DNA from: Ailurus styani
Taxonomy: Eukaryota; Chordata; Mammalia; Carnivora; Ailuridae
Direction of reading: 5' to 3'
NCBI GenBank assembly: GCA_002007465.1
Contig: LNAC01000854.1
Location: 490,352-554,351, forward strand
Length of the DNA: 64,000 bases
Positions 46,672 through 58,739 of the stretch are shown one piece after another (position 1 is the stretch's first letter; the number at the start of each line of letters is the position of its first letter). The translations under genes were made by a program, and so were the position numbers. The notes below the pieces were generated by a model. It did no database searches, had not been told where the DNA came from, and was given only the letters and a program-made list of their open reading frames with translations.

Positions 46672-47523
46672 AACTCCATACCTCTAGTTTTTCTCGAATC
46701 ACTGATAAACGTCTTTTACGAAGGTGAAAGTACCCGCTGCTACTGTGCTCTCGGTATGCACTCAGAACTCCTCTCTCATCACCTTAAGAAACAGAAATCT
46801 GGTTTCCATCCCTACTAGGCTGCTACTATTCTGCATTTTCAAGAGTGACCAAATTAGTCCTTCAGTGAAATCCAACAATTTCACTCTATTTTGCATACGA
46901 TCTTACTCATTATTCCCTCTTTAAATGGTAGGGTCTTTTTCAGATAACCTATACAATCCTTTCCTCTTCCTTCCTTGCTTACTGTTCCTTCTTTCCCTTT
47001 TTTCCCCAGAATCCACTATTTCTTACCAACCTGTAAATAAGCTTGTTTCCAAGGCTAAGTAACCACTTCATTAGTTACTTGCAGTTGACAACGCTAGAGA
47101 AATGTGGAAGGTCCGAATATGAAACAGACAGAACAACTTTGATAAGGAGTCCCTATTATTAATTAAGTCGTTTAAACATCCAGTGTTAAGATTTTATGAA
47201 ATAGGATAGGAACAAAACCTAAGGGGCCCATAAACTAAAGACATATACAATCTAGTTAAGTGGATAAAATATAGATACAGAATAGTTGGAACAAACATGA
47301 ATGCACTTTTTACGTTTACATGATACACTAAGAGCGCCCTGTAGGACACAGTAAAGCAGAACTGGGAATTCCTTGTTTTCCCTCTTTTTGCAAAGCAAAT
47401 CTTACAAGTTTCATGAACAGACACACAATGAGAGAACCAATTTCATCTGCCTTTATTTTTATAATGATAGTTGTTCTCAAATTATAGTTCTATATGATTT
47501 TCAACATCTAAAACGGGAACCAG
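46672..47523. other. unique, gene-free stretch
   Basis: T-rich and pyrimidine-rich in places. No confident feature. Confidence 0.35.
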
Positions 47524-47685
47524 GGGCGCCTGGGAGACTCAGTTGGTTAAGCTGCTTTTAGATCAGGTCAGATCTCAGGCTTGTGAGCTCACACCTCGAA
47601 CCTCGGTCAGGCTCTGCCCTCAGTGGGGAGTCTGCCTGAGATCCCTGTGTGTGCTCTCTCTAAAATAAACAGATTTTTAAAAAAA
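47524..47685 (+). mobile_element. CAN SINE, internally shortened
   Basis: Forward SINE, 'gggcgcctgggagactcagttggttaagctgc', shorter than its neighbours (about 160 bases), with a deletion in the region after the B box. The tail reads aaataaacagatttttaaaaaaa. Confidence 0.9.
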
Positions 47686-48109
47686 GAGGTCGGGGGAACC
47701 AAACACAGCAAACACAGTCGGGGGAACTGCTCACAGCAGTAAAGAAACGGGCAAGAGAAATCATCTAGGGGAACAGTGAGTTCCTTTAAAACTCCAAATC
47801 CCCAGTAAGGTGAGATTTCTAAATTCAGACCTCCATGGACCATCCCCAGATAGGCCCTTCTCCAACATATTCGCTCCAATCAATAACTGTCTCTGATTAG
47901 AATCACATTCTGAATGGCATCACTTTAAGCTTTATCAACTTCTGGAAGACTTTACAGCTGTTTTCGCCATTAAAATTTAACTTCTCCTTTACTAGCCTAA
48001 TTGTTTTAAAGGTTTATGATAAAGAACTCTTGCTTCAACATCTTTCACTGTAGTGCAGTTGACTCTTACAAAATTCATGTGGAGAAAATGTACACGCTAA
48101 TTTAAACAA

Positions 48110-48460
48110 GGTTGCTAAGGACATAAAACAGACAAGGCACTGTTCTAGCCTACTAGAGGCATCACAGGTAACAGGGACCAAATCCTTGAGGCAAGTGCAT
48201 TCTAGTAAAGGGAGTAAGGAATCTGCACAAAGATACTCACAGGTAAAGACACAGAAGGGCTGCACAGCTCACTTCTGGAATTCACAGGAAAGAGAAACCA
48301 CATTTTGTAGGAAAGCTTCACGAAGGACATGATTTGAAGTGGCACTTGGAGAGGAGTAAGATCAGTGGGAGGCAGGGGAAGATGCTGAAGGGAGAACACA
48401 ATGGGAATACTGGGGGATGGGCTCAAGTCGTGGGGAGAAGGCATGTGCACTGGACCTCGA
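48110..48460 (-). mobile_element. L2 3' region, reverse
   Basis: 'Aaacagacaaggcactgttctagcc', 'gcattctagtaaagggag', 'gcttcacgaaggacatg' and 'ggcaggggaagatgctgaagggagaac' parallel the reverse of the L2 3' end. Confidence 0.5.
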
Positions 48461-49704
48461 GTGCTTTTCACATGCATTTAGGAGGAAAGAACAAAAGAGT
48501 ACGATTCTGCTACAGAGAGTTAAGAGGACTAACGCTAGAGATGAAAGAGACTGAGATGATTTCGTTCAAAGTCACTCATTTTAAACAAAAGAGAATTGAA
48601 AACTTGGGGTGGATGAGAGCAGTGCTCATATTTTTATCAGACTCACAGTAGAAATGGGATGAGAATGAAGCCAGCATCACTGTCGTTATTCACTCTGTCG
48701 TACGAGCACAAACCAGATTTCCCCCTGTGAGTAACAATCCCATCTTCCTACAAGGGGTGAAAGTTACTTAAGTAATTCACATAGTATTTAGTGTGTACCA
48801 GGCAAGGCTGTAAGAAATAAAACTTCTTTATCCTTGTCTATCCCGTATCAGCCTTTGGTGGGATACAGGTCAACTGAAAACACCACAGGTGTAAATTTGT
48901 ATTTTTCTTAATTACATGTTACACTTCAACTGCCACTGACAGTGAAAATAAATTTTTTAATGGCTAAAAATAAAAGTTGGCGATCAGTGTAGCAGGCCAA
49001 AAGGAAAAAAAAATTCAGAAAGCCTTCTTGCTTGGATCATTTTTTTTTCCTAAGCATGTTCTTTATGACATACATACACACACAGAGAGAGAGAAAGAAA
49101 ACCAGATTTAGGGACAGATAGTTGAGGGAAACAGGTTGTTGTTAATTTGCAATTACATGGGTCTAGAAAGCAGAGAAGTCAAAAAGGCCAGTGAGATTTG
49201 CCCACAGTGATCTTTGCAATTAAACTCCTGAGAAGGGAGCCCAAGAGTGACGTGTGCACCAGGGCTTCTGAGAGACAGCGTACTGCTACCGAAACTTTAC
49301 CACAGAACAATTTATTGATGTGGCCAGAGCTCCAACTCTGTCTCAGTGTAAATGAGGAACAGTAATTATTTCCCATTCCTGGCTTCACTGTGAACTTCTG
49401 AAGAGGGAGAACCTTCAGCAGGAGACCGAACTCTCGTGATGCCACAGGACGACTGTGAAGTCCTTTGTGAAGTTCAAAGCACTGTCACACACTGAGTCAC
49501 ATCCCAGGAAATCTCCGCGAGATGGGTCCGCACAGCGCAACATCAGCCCTAACACAGCTTTCAAACAAACATCCCCTGATTCTGGTCCGATGACTGCTTC
49601 TCCTAATTGCCAGCACACAGGGAACCGAGGAGATGGAGGTGTCCTTGAAAATCTAAGTCGTTGACATTTTTAACCTGGACTCCTCTGTTTCTCTGTGGCT
49701 TCAG

Positions 49705-49923
49705 CAGCCCGTGTTCCAAATGAACAAAGTCTTGACATCATCTATGAATCCTCAGGTGAGGAGCCCGCATGGTGTCCCAATAACATGGAATCCCCCATTT
49801 TAGAGTCAGAATCTGAAGCCTACTGTCCTCTTTCTTCCACATTATTACGTGACGTAAACAGCTGCATGAATTTTTCTGCTGCACTTCAAGGGAAACTCAA
49901 GGTACAAACTACATAGAAAGACG
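49705..49923 (+). other. candidate exon with open frame, family unknown
   Basis: A pyrimidine-rich 'tcctctgtttctctgtgg' with 'cttcag' gives a good acceptor at 49704. Two good donors follow: 'cctcag|gtgagg' at 49755 (exon of 51 bases, phase 1 at both ends, so neutral to the frame) and 'gacg|gtaagt' at 49923 (219 bases). One frame is open through both, beginning ARVPNEQSLDIIYESS, until TAG at 49914-49916. A near-palindromic TTACGTGACGTAA (ATF/CRE-like) lies at 49845-49857. No family is recognised; chance cannot be excluded. Confidence 0.3.
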
Positions 49924-50919
49924 GTAAGTTATATGTTCTATAATAATCTCCAGAGACCTGCTTTGTCAAGGGGTTTAAAGCTTTTCTGGCTGGTTTTAAA
50001 TCTCAGAGTCAGAGGATTTCTACCCTCTCTTGCTAGTTCAATCCTACTTTCCTCTCTGGAAGAGGAAAGGAGACTACTGTGTAGTTCCCTGCTGTGTAAT
50101 TAAGTTTGAGATCTTACCTCTTTTCTATGTAATTTGTACCTTGAGTTTCCCCTGAAATACAGCCAAAAAAAAAAAAAAGTAAATATTTCTTCACAAACTT
50201 TATTTGGGGTTCACAGTTATACAGAAAGCCCTTTAATGTGGAAGCTTCTATTTTGGTCTGCATACTGGACATTTCCCCAGTTTGATCTCCCTTCTTTTAA
50301 TTTAAGCCTAGTATTCTCCAAATATTTTTGCGCTTTTTCACAATCTGGCCTCCAAGCAATCTAGAGGACAGAGTGGCAGCTCGCTGCTGAGAAAACGGCA
50401 CGCAGTTGGAACCTCCTGCAACTAAGCCATCCTGCCCTTTTATCACTGTTCCTTCTTTTTCAGCCTTGAATCTGTAGACACTCAAAAATTCTGTTTTAAA
50501 CACTTATCCTCCTTTGTGAATGCTAAATAAATCTTTTTTCCCCTTGAATCTTTATTACAAGTATCTTTAGAACCATGGTGACTGACATTTGGTTTATAAT
50601 CACCCCAGAAATCATAACACAGTCAGCATAAATTACACCTGAATTACCACTCTACAAAGCTGTGTGGGTTCTACTGTGTGACTTGGGCATTACAGAGTGG
50701 GAAGGAGTGTCTTGGGTGGGGCTCGCAACATGATTATAATTGCTAAGGTGTTCATTTCTATCTCCTTTGTCTTCGATGTTATCCAATTTCAAGGAAAATC
50801 CCAGTTTCATTTAGAGAAAGGATTTTGAGATAGGATATTTCACTCTGCCCAAAGCTTTTAAAAAGTTATATAAATCATCAGTGATGAATCCCTCCTACAT
50901 GTACAGAGGACTCAGGAAA
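49924..50919. other. unique, gene-free stretch
   Basis: No confident repeat or exon. Confidence 0.35.
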
Positions 50920-51020
50920 TATGAACTTGAACAATTCATTTAACGTCCTGTGACTCAGTCTCCTCACCTATAAAATGGGGATAATAAAACTCTGCATTAA
51001 TAAGAGACTTGATGTTAAAC
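50920..51020 (+). mobile_element. MIR fragment
   Basis: 'Tgaacaattcatttaacgtcctgtgactcagtctcctcacctataaaatggggataataaaac' is the MIR core and 3' side. Clear despite age. Confidence 0.75.
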
Positions 51021-52338
51021 CTAAGTGACAGTGAGTGTGGAGAAAAGAGAGATGGGATACAGGAAGGTGCTATTCACAATGCAGAGGATGATTATTGGAC
51101 TCAGTAGAAAATTATACCCTGTGAGCTATTCCCACAGTAAAAGTTTATTCACCTGCACCCCTTTATTCTTTCTCTACAATTCATGTAATGACCAAAAGTT
51201 ATAGCTTTCTTGTCTCAATATATTAGCAGGATGGTTGAATGCACAGAGCACACATCTGAATCAGCACAAAAGTGCAACCTGGAGGAGGGGAAATAGAATG
51301 GGACTCTTGAGCTTACACTGAAGTCATTCTCATCTGTCAACCTGCCCACATAAATACTAGGAAATCAACTCATTTAAAAACTGGGGAGGCAAACCTGAGT
51401 TATAATAGTGTTCTTGAATGCAGGTCAGCGAAAAATTGGTCTGCTCGCAAATTCCCATTTGTCATATTCCCTACAAATGCACACTAATTGTTTTCATATT
51501 TAAATGCCTAGAATCAACCATAATAAATGTGTGTTGTCAGGTTGTAGGGGGTTTTCTAAAAACAAAACAAGATGATTATGGCATAGTAAATTATTGTTGG
51601 TTCCTTGTTCTCTCAGCAGAATCACAAAAGGGCAAGGCCTTAAGAGAAGAAAAATCATGCGTGTCTGGTTCAAATCCTACAACACAGAAAAGAGAACTGG
51701 AGCTGAGTTAATGAAACACATATTTAAAACAAGTTTGTAGTAGGCCATATGTTATTAGCTTTAAATGTCTGAAAATATAATATTTGCTTACAAATGGAAT
51801 ATTTCAAAATCATTCTCAATGACACAGTCTAAAAATAATCTTGTTCCTCTTTGTACTTTTCTCTCCAGACAAATAATAGTTACTGTTTACCAACACCACC
51901 ACTAACTTTGCCTCCTTCATAAATGCCGGGTCCTAGCATTTCCCATGATTGTCATTTTGTGCAACAATTCCTCAGCACTAACATTCAGAACTTATCGAAA
52001 GTGGCAGCTGTGTGGTCTATACCCCCTGACTGGCCAAATCTAGGTATACATGCTAAGAAAACCCAAACCTGTAATATCTCATGGTACAAGCATGTGAATG
52101 TGGCACAGGGGTGTTTGCGTGTGTGTAAGGGGTAAAAATAACAGCGACAGTGGCATAAATAAACTAGTAGTCTGATGGTATATGTGTGCTGAGTGAATTC
52201 ATTAATACCTACTTAACCTTCAATGACCTTTAGAGCCCGGAGACTAATAATGTGTGGTTATAAAAGCAATATAAGGAAGAGTCAAATTTTCTGCCTTTTG
52301 TGTTCTCTCACCATCTTAATCACACATTAGATTGTTGT
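51021..52338. other. unique, gene-free stretch
   Basis: The frame at 51418-51711 has no support. No confident repeat. Confidence 0.35.
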
Positions 52339-52339
52339 C

Positions 52340-52521
52340 TTTTTTTTTTTTTTTAAAGATTTACTTATGTATTTTAAGGGAGGAGGGAGAGAATCTCAAG
52401 CAGACTTTGCAAGCTAAGCCCGGAGCCCAACATGGGGCTCCATTTCAGCAGCCACAGTTCATGACCTGAGCCAAAAGCAAGAGTAAAGATACTCAAAAAC
52501 CTGAGCCACCCAGGTGCCCCC
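52340..52521 (-). mobile_element. CAN SINE, old
   Basis: Reverse SINE, 'aacctgagccacccaggtgcccc' head, 'agttcatgacctgagccaaaagc', and a T16 tract at the tail end. Diverged body. Confidence 0.9.
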
Positions 52522-52920
52522 TTTGCCTGTTTTTGATAGAAACTATCAGTTTCTCATGTAAGTAGAGCTTCAAAGGCTAAACAAGGTAAGAAATATAAAA
52601 AGGATTTTAAAAAAGGAATATGTCTAATAAGAGACTGCTTACAACCCTCCGGCCGAATGGAGCTCCTGGCTGTGGCCTGTGCAAGCCCGACTTCCTGCGT
52701 GGTTCCCACGGATCAGAATACATACTTGGCTAAACCTAGATTGATGACAATCCTTAGAGAACAGGAACCGGATGGATGGAAATTGTTACCCTTGTTCTTC
52801 TCCTTTGTGGACACCAAATAAATCATGCTCACACAATTTGTTTTTATTTTGTCTTGAGACCTTATCACAAGTTGTGTGAGGCCAGATGAATAACAACACT
52901 GAAATTCAGTTTCTCAACGG

Positions 52921-53418
52921 GAGGCTGAATAATGCCCCCGCCCCAATGTCTACACTATAATCCATGGAGCCTATGAATAAATCACTTATATGGCAGGAGG
53001 ACTTTTGCAAGATGTGATTACATCAAAATTCTGAGATGGGTTTATTCTGGACCATTCAGGTGGTCCCACTGTAATCAGATTCCTTAAACGCAGGAAGCTA
53101 CAGTCAGTATTGGAGGAAGGGATATAACAATGGAAGTAGAGGTAAGAAAGAGAGATTTGATGATGCTATGCTGCTAGCTTTAAAGATGGCGGAAGGAATC
53201 AAGGTCAAGAAATGTGGGCAGCCTCTGGAAGCTGGAAATGGTGAGAAAAGGATGCTCCACTAGAGCTTCCAAGAGGAAGGCAGCCCTGTCAATACCTTGA
53301 TTTTTTTTTTTTTAAGACCTAGTTAGGACTCTGGCCTCCAGAAATATAAGATAACGGATACAATGCTTAGGCCAGTAGTTTGTGGAAATTTGTTACAGCA
53401 GCAATTTGAAACTGATAC
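52921..53418 (+). mobile_element. ERVL-MaLR-type LTR
   Basis: 'Gaataatgcccccgccccaatgtctac', 'gacttttgcaagatgtgattac', 'accattcaggtggtcccactgtaatc', 'gatgctatgctgctagctttaaagatgg', 'aagaaatgtgggcagcctctggaagctgg' and 'gaaatttgttacagcagcaatttgaaactgatac' follow MLT1-class order. A T run (53302-53313) is inserted in it. Confidence 0.8.
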
Positions 53419-54015
53419 GCCTGGAAACTTGCATCATGAAAAAATTTTAAAAATGGCTATTTTTTAATCTATCAAATACCACACACTTTATCTTTAAAGA
53501 TATTTACATCTGTTATCAAACATCAAAATTTCCTGCAGTGCCAGTAGTGAAGGAGATCAGGAGGAGAAAGTTCTGTGCCAGGAGTTGAGATACCTGAGTT
53601 TTAGGTCAGCCCTGGTTGCAGGAAGCTGTGTGGCTTGTGAAGTCATTTTTATTTATTTACTTATTTTTGGAAGTCATTTTTAGATATTAGTTATTTCATT
53701 TGAAAATCATAGGTCTCAACAACCAATGACATTATTGTGATACTATCATCTTGACATTATGATACTATAATTATTCCAGAATCTAAGTAAAGGAGATAGC
53801 ATCCACACAGTCCAGCCCATACATCATAGAAATTGTCATCTGCTGGCAACTATATAGAACGCATTTAAAAAAATCAAGATGTAGAACCAACAAGATTTCT
53901 TTTTCTAATACATCCTATTAATAAATAAAGTAATATTCTGCTATTCCCATAATGTAGTCCAAAGCACAAGAAATCACTCAGTGCAGCCTAGAGTAATGAA
54001 ACTGGTATGCACTAT
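53419..54015. other. unique, gene-free stretch
   Basis: AT-rich. Nothing recognised. Confidence 0.4.
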
Positions 54016-54030
54016 TACATTTTAAAGTTT

Positions 54031-54226
54031 TTTTTTTTTAAAGATTTTATTTATTTATTTGACACAGAGAGAGATCACAAATAGGCAGAGAGGCAGGCAG
54101 AGAGAGAGGGAGAAGCAGGCTCCCCACTGAGCAGAGAGCCCGATGCAGGGCTCTATCCCAGGACCCTGAGATCATGACCTGAGCCAAAGGCAGAGGCTTT
54201 AACCCACTGAGCCACCCAGGCGTCCC
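54031..54226 (-). mobile_element. CAN SINE, young mustelid type
   Basis: Reverse SINE, 'aacccactgagccacccaggcgtcc' head. A 15-bp perfect target duplication, tacattttaaagttt, is at 54016-54030 and 54227-54241. Confidence 0.97.
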
Positions 54227-54241
54227 TACATTTTAAAGTTT

Positions 54242-55074
54242 TACCAAGTCCTTGGAAACATTCAGTACTCAATGGACAGAAATGTGAGGCCTCCTTGAAA
54301 AATCTCTGTGAAAATACTTATTTGCAATTATGATCCTAAATTATATAAATAATATAAATGTATTATTACAGTTATGGCTATTGTGAAAAACAAGTCTTTC
54401 GCCTCCGCAGCACACATTTAAATTTACATAAATTTGTAAGTGAACTTTTTATTTCTGAGGTTTGAAAATATTCGTAGTGGAAAATTATTACTGAAGAAAG
54501 ATCAATACTGGAATTTATAGCTAGCACTGCCCATTTATAAATAAAAATGGGCTATGAAAACATTAATGACTTTTCTATTAATCATATAAAGTCACGGAGA
54601 CTGAACATCACTGATGGCTAACTAGATACAGAAGGGGGAAAATTTCTCCCGTCCACGTGTAGAGATAAGTGACTTTTAAAAGAACACCTATAGGATATTG
54701 TACATAATTTTTGTGTAAATGCAACTTCTTCCCCATAAAGTTGTGTTTGCTTCAATGTTCAGTGATCTATACTCAGAAGGGCCAGCCAGCCCCTGTTTTT
54801 TAATTAGAGACAGGATGGCCCTGTTGGTCTCCTTCCCTCCACTCTCCTCTCCTTGTGGCAGGAATCAGACAAAAGAGGGCCAAGGTCCCAGGCACCACCT
54901 GTCTTTGGGTCAGAACATATGCCAGGTATCTCCTGCAACCAGAGTTACCACTATGCTTCGTCCTTCCCAAATCTGCATCCTGCCTGCTAGACCGACTTCC
55001 CATGTGTCTTGCTTTCCTTGCCTTGGCTGACTTCCCTGGAGTTGCCCTCTTGAATACCTAGACTTCAAGAGTAG
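54242..55074. other. unique, gene-free stretch
   Basis: The frame at 54719-55030 has no family resemblance or splice context. Confidence 0.35.
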
Positions 55075-56110
55075 GTAGCAGTATTATCCTGACACTAAAA
55101 CCAGTCAAAGACATCACAAAGCAAAACAAAAGAAAAGAAAACAAAACAAAACAAAAAACCCTATGAAATAATTTATCACAGGATGTGGTTACAAAAGTGC
55201 TCAACTAAACAGAAAACAAAACCCATCAATACATAAAAAGAATTGTACATCATGACCAGGGAAGGTTTGTCCCAAGGATGCAAGTTTGATTTCACATCCG
55301 TGATCCAATTAATGTAATATACTATATCAACAGAATTAAAAAAAAAAACCCACAAAAATCACATGATCATTTCAATAGACGAAATTTAAAAAGGCAAAAT
55401 CCATGCTATTTCATGATAAAAAACACTCAACAAACTATGACTAGAATGGAATTTCCTCAGTGTGATAAAAGACATCTATGAAAAACCAACAGCATCATAT
55501 GAATGGTGAAAGACTGGATGCTTTCCATCTAAAATCAGTAACAGGACAAGGATGTCCACACTTGCTGCTTTTAATATTATTTGAATATTTAATATTGTAT
55601 TGGAGGTTCTAGCCAGGACAATTTGGCAAGAAAAAGAAACCAGAATCCACATCCATTTGCAGAGGACATGATCTTGAATATTAAAAAAATCCTAAGAAAT
55701 CCACTAAAACACCAAAAGTACTAATAAAGAAATACAGCGAGGTTGTAGGATACAAGATCAATTTATACAAAAATCAATTTTTTTCTACATACTTTCAGTG
55801 AACAACCTAAAAATGAAATTAAGAAGAGAATTCCATCCACAATAGGATTAGAACAATACAATACTTTGAAACAAATTTAACACAAAAAAAGTACAAAACT
55901 TACATGAAAAAAGCAAGACTTTGTTGAAAGAAATTTAAGATCTAAATGAAAAGTACCCCAGGTTTACGGGTTGGAAGACTTAACATTGGTATAGGATGGA
56001 TTTACTTCTCAAACTTATTCACTGAATCAACACGGTCCTTATCAGAATCCTAGCTGACGTCTTAGAATTCAATAAATTAAACAAATTATATAAAGAAATT
56101 ATGTCTGTGC
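55075..56110 (+). mobile_element. L1 ORF2 reverse-transcriptase region, dead
   Basis: Ordered text includes 'aggaaggtttgtcccaagg', 'atcatttcaatagacg', 'aaaatcagtaacaggacaagg', 'gatgtccacacttgctgctttt', 'tattggaggttctagccagg', and the RT motif region at 55656-55673, which reads FAEDMI where active L1 has FADD. The first catalytic aspartate is thus changed. The frame is also broken repeatedly, so the copy is inactive. Confidence 0.85.
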
Positions 56111-56502
56111 ATATAATTTGATAATTAAGTTCTGTGTTATTTGATCTACCATTTTATCAGTTCTAACATGTACATTTCCCCCTCATCTCTACAACTATAA
56201 CTAGTATTTATTTCCTTAGTGAACATAAAATAAAAAGGTATCCTATAATTGCTGACATCTTAAATGTGATGAAGTAGCCATTTCACCTATTTGTAAACTC
56301 GAAAAAACGGTCTGTGGGTGGAAAACGTTCACTAATAGCTTCCCTGGGCGGGAGACAGAGGCAAAAAAAAACCAAAAAAAAACCCACCATCCTGATTATC
56401 ATCTTTGATCTCTAATGCATGTGTTTTATGTAAAAACTTTAATAATATCTTCAATTCAAAGTGGGTCACCAGTTATCAAAGAATTAAGATACAAAAGACA
56501 CT

Positions 56503-56704
56503 GGGGTGCCTGGGTGGTGCAGTGGGTTAAGCATTTGACTTTTGTTGGCTCAGCTTGTGATCTCAGGATCTCAGGATCCTGAGATCAAGCCCCACACTGG
56601 GCTCCACGCTCAGTAGAGTCTGCTTAAGACTCTCTGTCCCTCTGCCCCTCCCCACCGTGCACTCACTCTCTCTCAAAATAAATAGATAAATCTTAAAAAA
56701 GAAA
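56503..56704 (+). mobile_element. CAN SINE
   Basis: Forward SINE, 'ggggtgcctgggtggtgcagtgggttaagc', containing a short tandem duplication (atctcagg twice) in the B-box region. Target duplication aagatacaaaagacact (56486-56502) and aagatacaaaagatact (56705-56721), 16 of 17 identical. Confidence 0.95.
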
Positions 56705-56721
56705 AAGATACAAAAGATACT

Positions 56722-58029
56722 GTCCTGGGATCAAACAGGAAATACTGATGTCACAGAGTGCCATTTTTCAAGCACAGGACTAGAAAAGCAGTAATTAAAA
56801 ACAGTAACAAAGACCCCTAAAAATATAAAACATCTCACACATTAGTGGCATTAGCTCACAGAAGGTTATAGCCTAAGTGGGCATAGCCACAGTTGAACCA
56901 TGACACCTATAGGTCAAGAAGTCCCAAACCGCTCTCTCTAGCACGGACCTCTCCCCTGCACCGGGACCTCTCCCCTGCACCGCAGACTCACAACACTAAC
57001 GGATCAGAATTGCTTTGATGGAATGGAGTGAGGATTCAGGGTACTTCTCGCTGCAACGGCGTTATTACCCAGTGTAGTTTTGAGATCCATAAGCTGTCCC
57101 CTTATGAGCCTGGCACTTAAAAATCCTCACAGAGAATTCCTGCAGAAAATCTTGGTACCTGAACACACTTACTACAAATTATTTTCCATTGAGATGAAAA
57201 ATCTTTTCAAATGGTTTTCTCTTCATTTCTTCCCTTCAAATATAGTTCACATGGGTTAGATTTGAGTCTCTTTCAGTCAATGCTATGAAATTATTTTATT
57301 CTGTCATTTATTTCGATACTTTGAAAAAACATAAAAGAAGGAACAAGGAATGCATAATTTCACACTCAACTTGAGTGTTATAAATAAGAGGGCTGGGCAA
57401 ATGGAAAGCAATTCCATTTGATATTTTCTTAGGCCAAAGTGTAAAGAAGTTAAGAGCTCCGTCCCAGAGAATTTAAATTCTTCTTCCTAAGCCTTTCCAT
57501 CTCTAGCTTTCCCCATATATGTGCCTTCCTCTTGTTTTCTTCTCTTTCTCCTAAATTCATTTTAGTGATTTCTTTTTAACATCAACTTACCTTTAATGGA
57601 AAGTGTTTCATTTACTAACTGGAAATAAGGAAAAATAGCATTATAGACCTGAATTCAAATTTTGAGTGCATCGGTCCCTAATGATGTGTAACTACCATGT
57701 GTCCTTATCTGAAAAATGGGGATATCTGAAAAATCTGCAGAAGCGATGAAATCTACCACTTATCAGGGTGAAGGAAACCAATTAGAATAAGAGAAAGGTT
57801 ACACTTATGCATATAGTATTAAAACTTTAGGACATCAAAGAAAAATGAGGTCTCAGGGACAGAGTTACAGATGATTATAAATGCATATGAGTTAGTCTAC
57901 TTAACTGCAGATTCTTCAACAGCAACAACAGAAACCTCTGTGAGTGTGGCCGAAAGAGAATGAAAGTAAGATTTTATTATCTATGTGTAGCTAAACTGCT
58001 CATCAAGATGGTGGACAAAGAAAAGATAT
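56722..58029. other. unique stretch, a short tandem repeat at 56945
   Basis: Two adjacent copies of a 19-base unit 'ggacctctcccctgcaccg' occur at about 56945-56982. Otherwise nothing was recognised; a weak MIR-like 'gtgtccttatctgaaaaatgggg' lies near 57700. Confidence 0.4.
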
Positions 58030-58485
58030 TTCTTGCTGGAAGTGCAGAGTCCTACTCATTCTTGTCTTCTTCCGGACAGAACCTCGGTTTCACGTGGGAT
58101 GCCCCTGTCTTCAGATACAAAACTGCACATCCTAGCCTCGTTTGCAGCGAGGGTGGCTGCTTGGTAGTTCTGGCCCCTGAGGTGAAAGACTGGATGCAGA
58201 AAGGATTTCTGGAAATGGTGGAATCCCTAAAGCCTTACTTTCCTGTTACATGTGCTACCCTGTCTTCCCCTCTGCCCCTTCCTTTCTCCTGATGCTGAAC
58301 GGGGACCTGACTGGCTGGAGTTGCAACATCTTCAGATTTGGAGGCAAAGGCTGAGGGAAACACAGAAGCCACGCCCTGTAACTACTTACCTCTGTACTTT
58401 GTCACATGAGGGAAAAAGAAAAGCTTTTTTAAAGCTCCTGTTTCCGTCAGTCATAACCAAACACATTCCTATTTGTTATGACTGA
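58030..58485 (+). repeat. possible old interspersed repeat, unclassified
   Basis: The end, 'gctcctgtttccgtcagtcataaccaaacacattcctatttg', resembles the 3' end of old LTR-type repeats. The 110-codon frame 57960-58292 overlaps it and is not otherwise supported as a gene. Confidence 0.25.
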
Positions 58486-58576
58486 GGAAGAAAGAAAACT
58501 TAATTATCATCAAATATAAGACTTCCTGTAGAAAACCCAAGTGAATCTACACTCATATTTTTAGGACAATAAAAGA

Positions 58577-58722
58577 GGGATGCCTGGGTGGCTTAGCCAG
58601 TTAAGTGTCTGACTCTTGGTTTCAGCTCAGGTCACAATCTCAAGGTCATGAGATTGAGCCCCACATGAGACAATTAAGACTGTCTCTCTCCCTCTTCCTT
58701 TGCACCCCCGAAACAGTGAAAG
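58577..58722 (+). mobile_element. CAN SINE, old and tail-less
   Basis: Forward SINE, 'ggatgcctgggtggcttagccagttaagtgtctgac', B-box 'tttcagctcaggtcacaatctcaagg', then a CT-rich end without a proper A tail. Confidence 0.88.
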
Positions 58723-58739
58723 CATTCAGCAATATAGTG

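Noticed and set aside
57960..58292. 110-codon plus frame as a gene
   Set aside because: It overlaps repeat-like DNA, has no family resemblance and lacks splice or promoter context.
3432..58722. tRNA-like A and B boxes at many sites
   Set aside because: They belong to the heads of tRNA-derived CAN SINEs; no cloverleaf with a proper anticodon arm and acceptor stem is seen.
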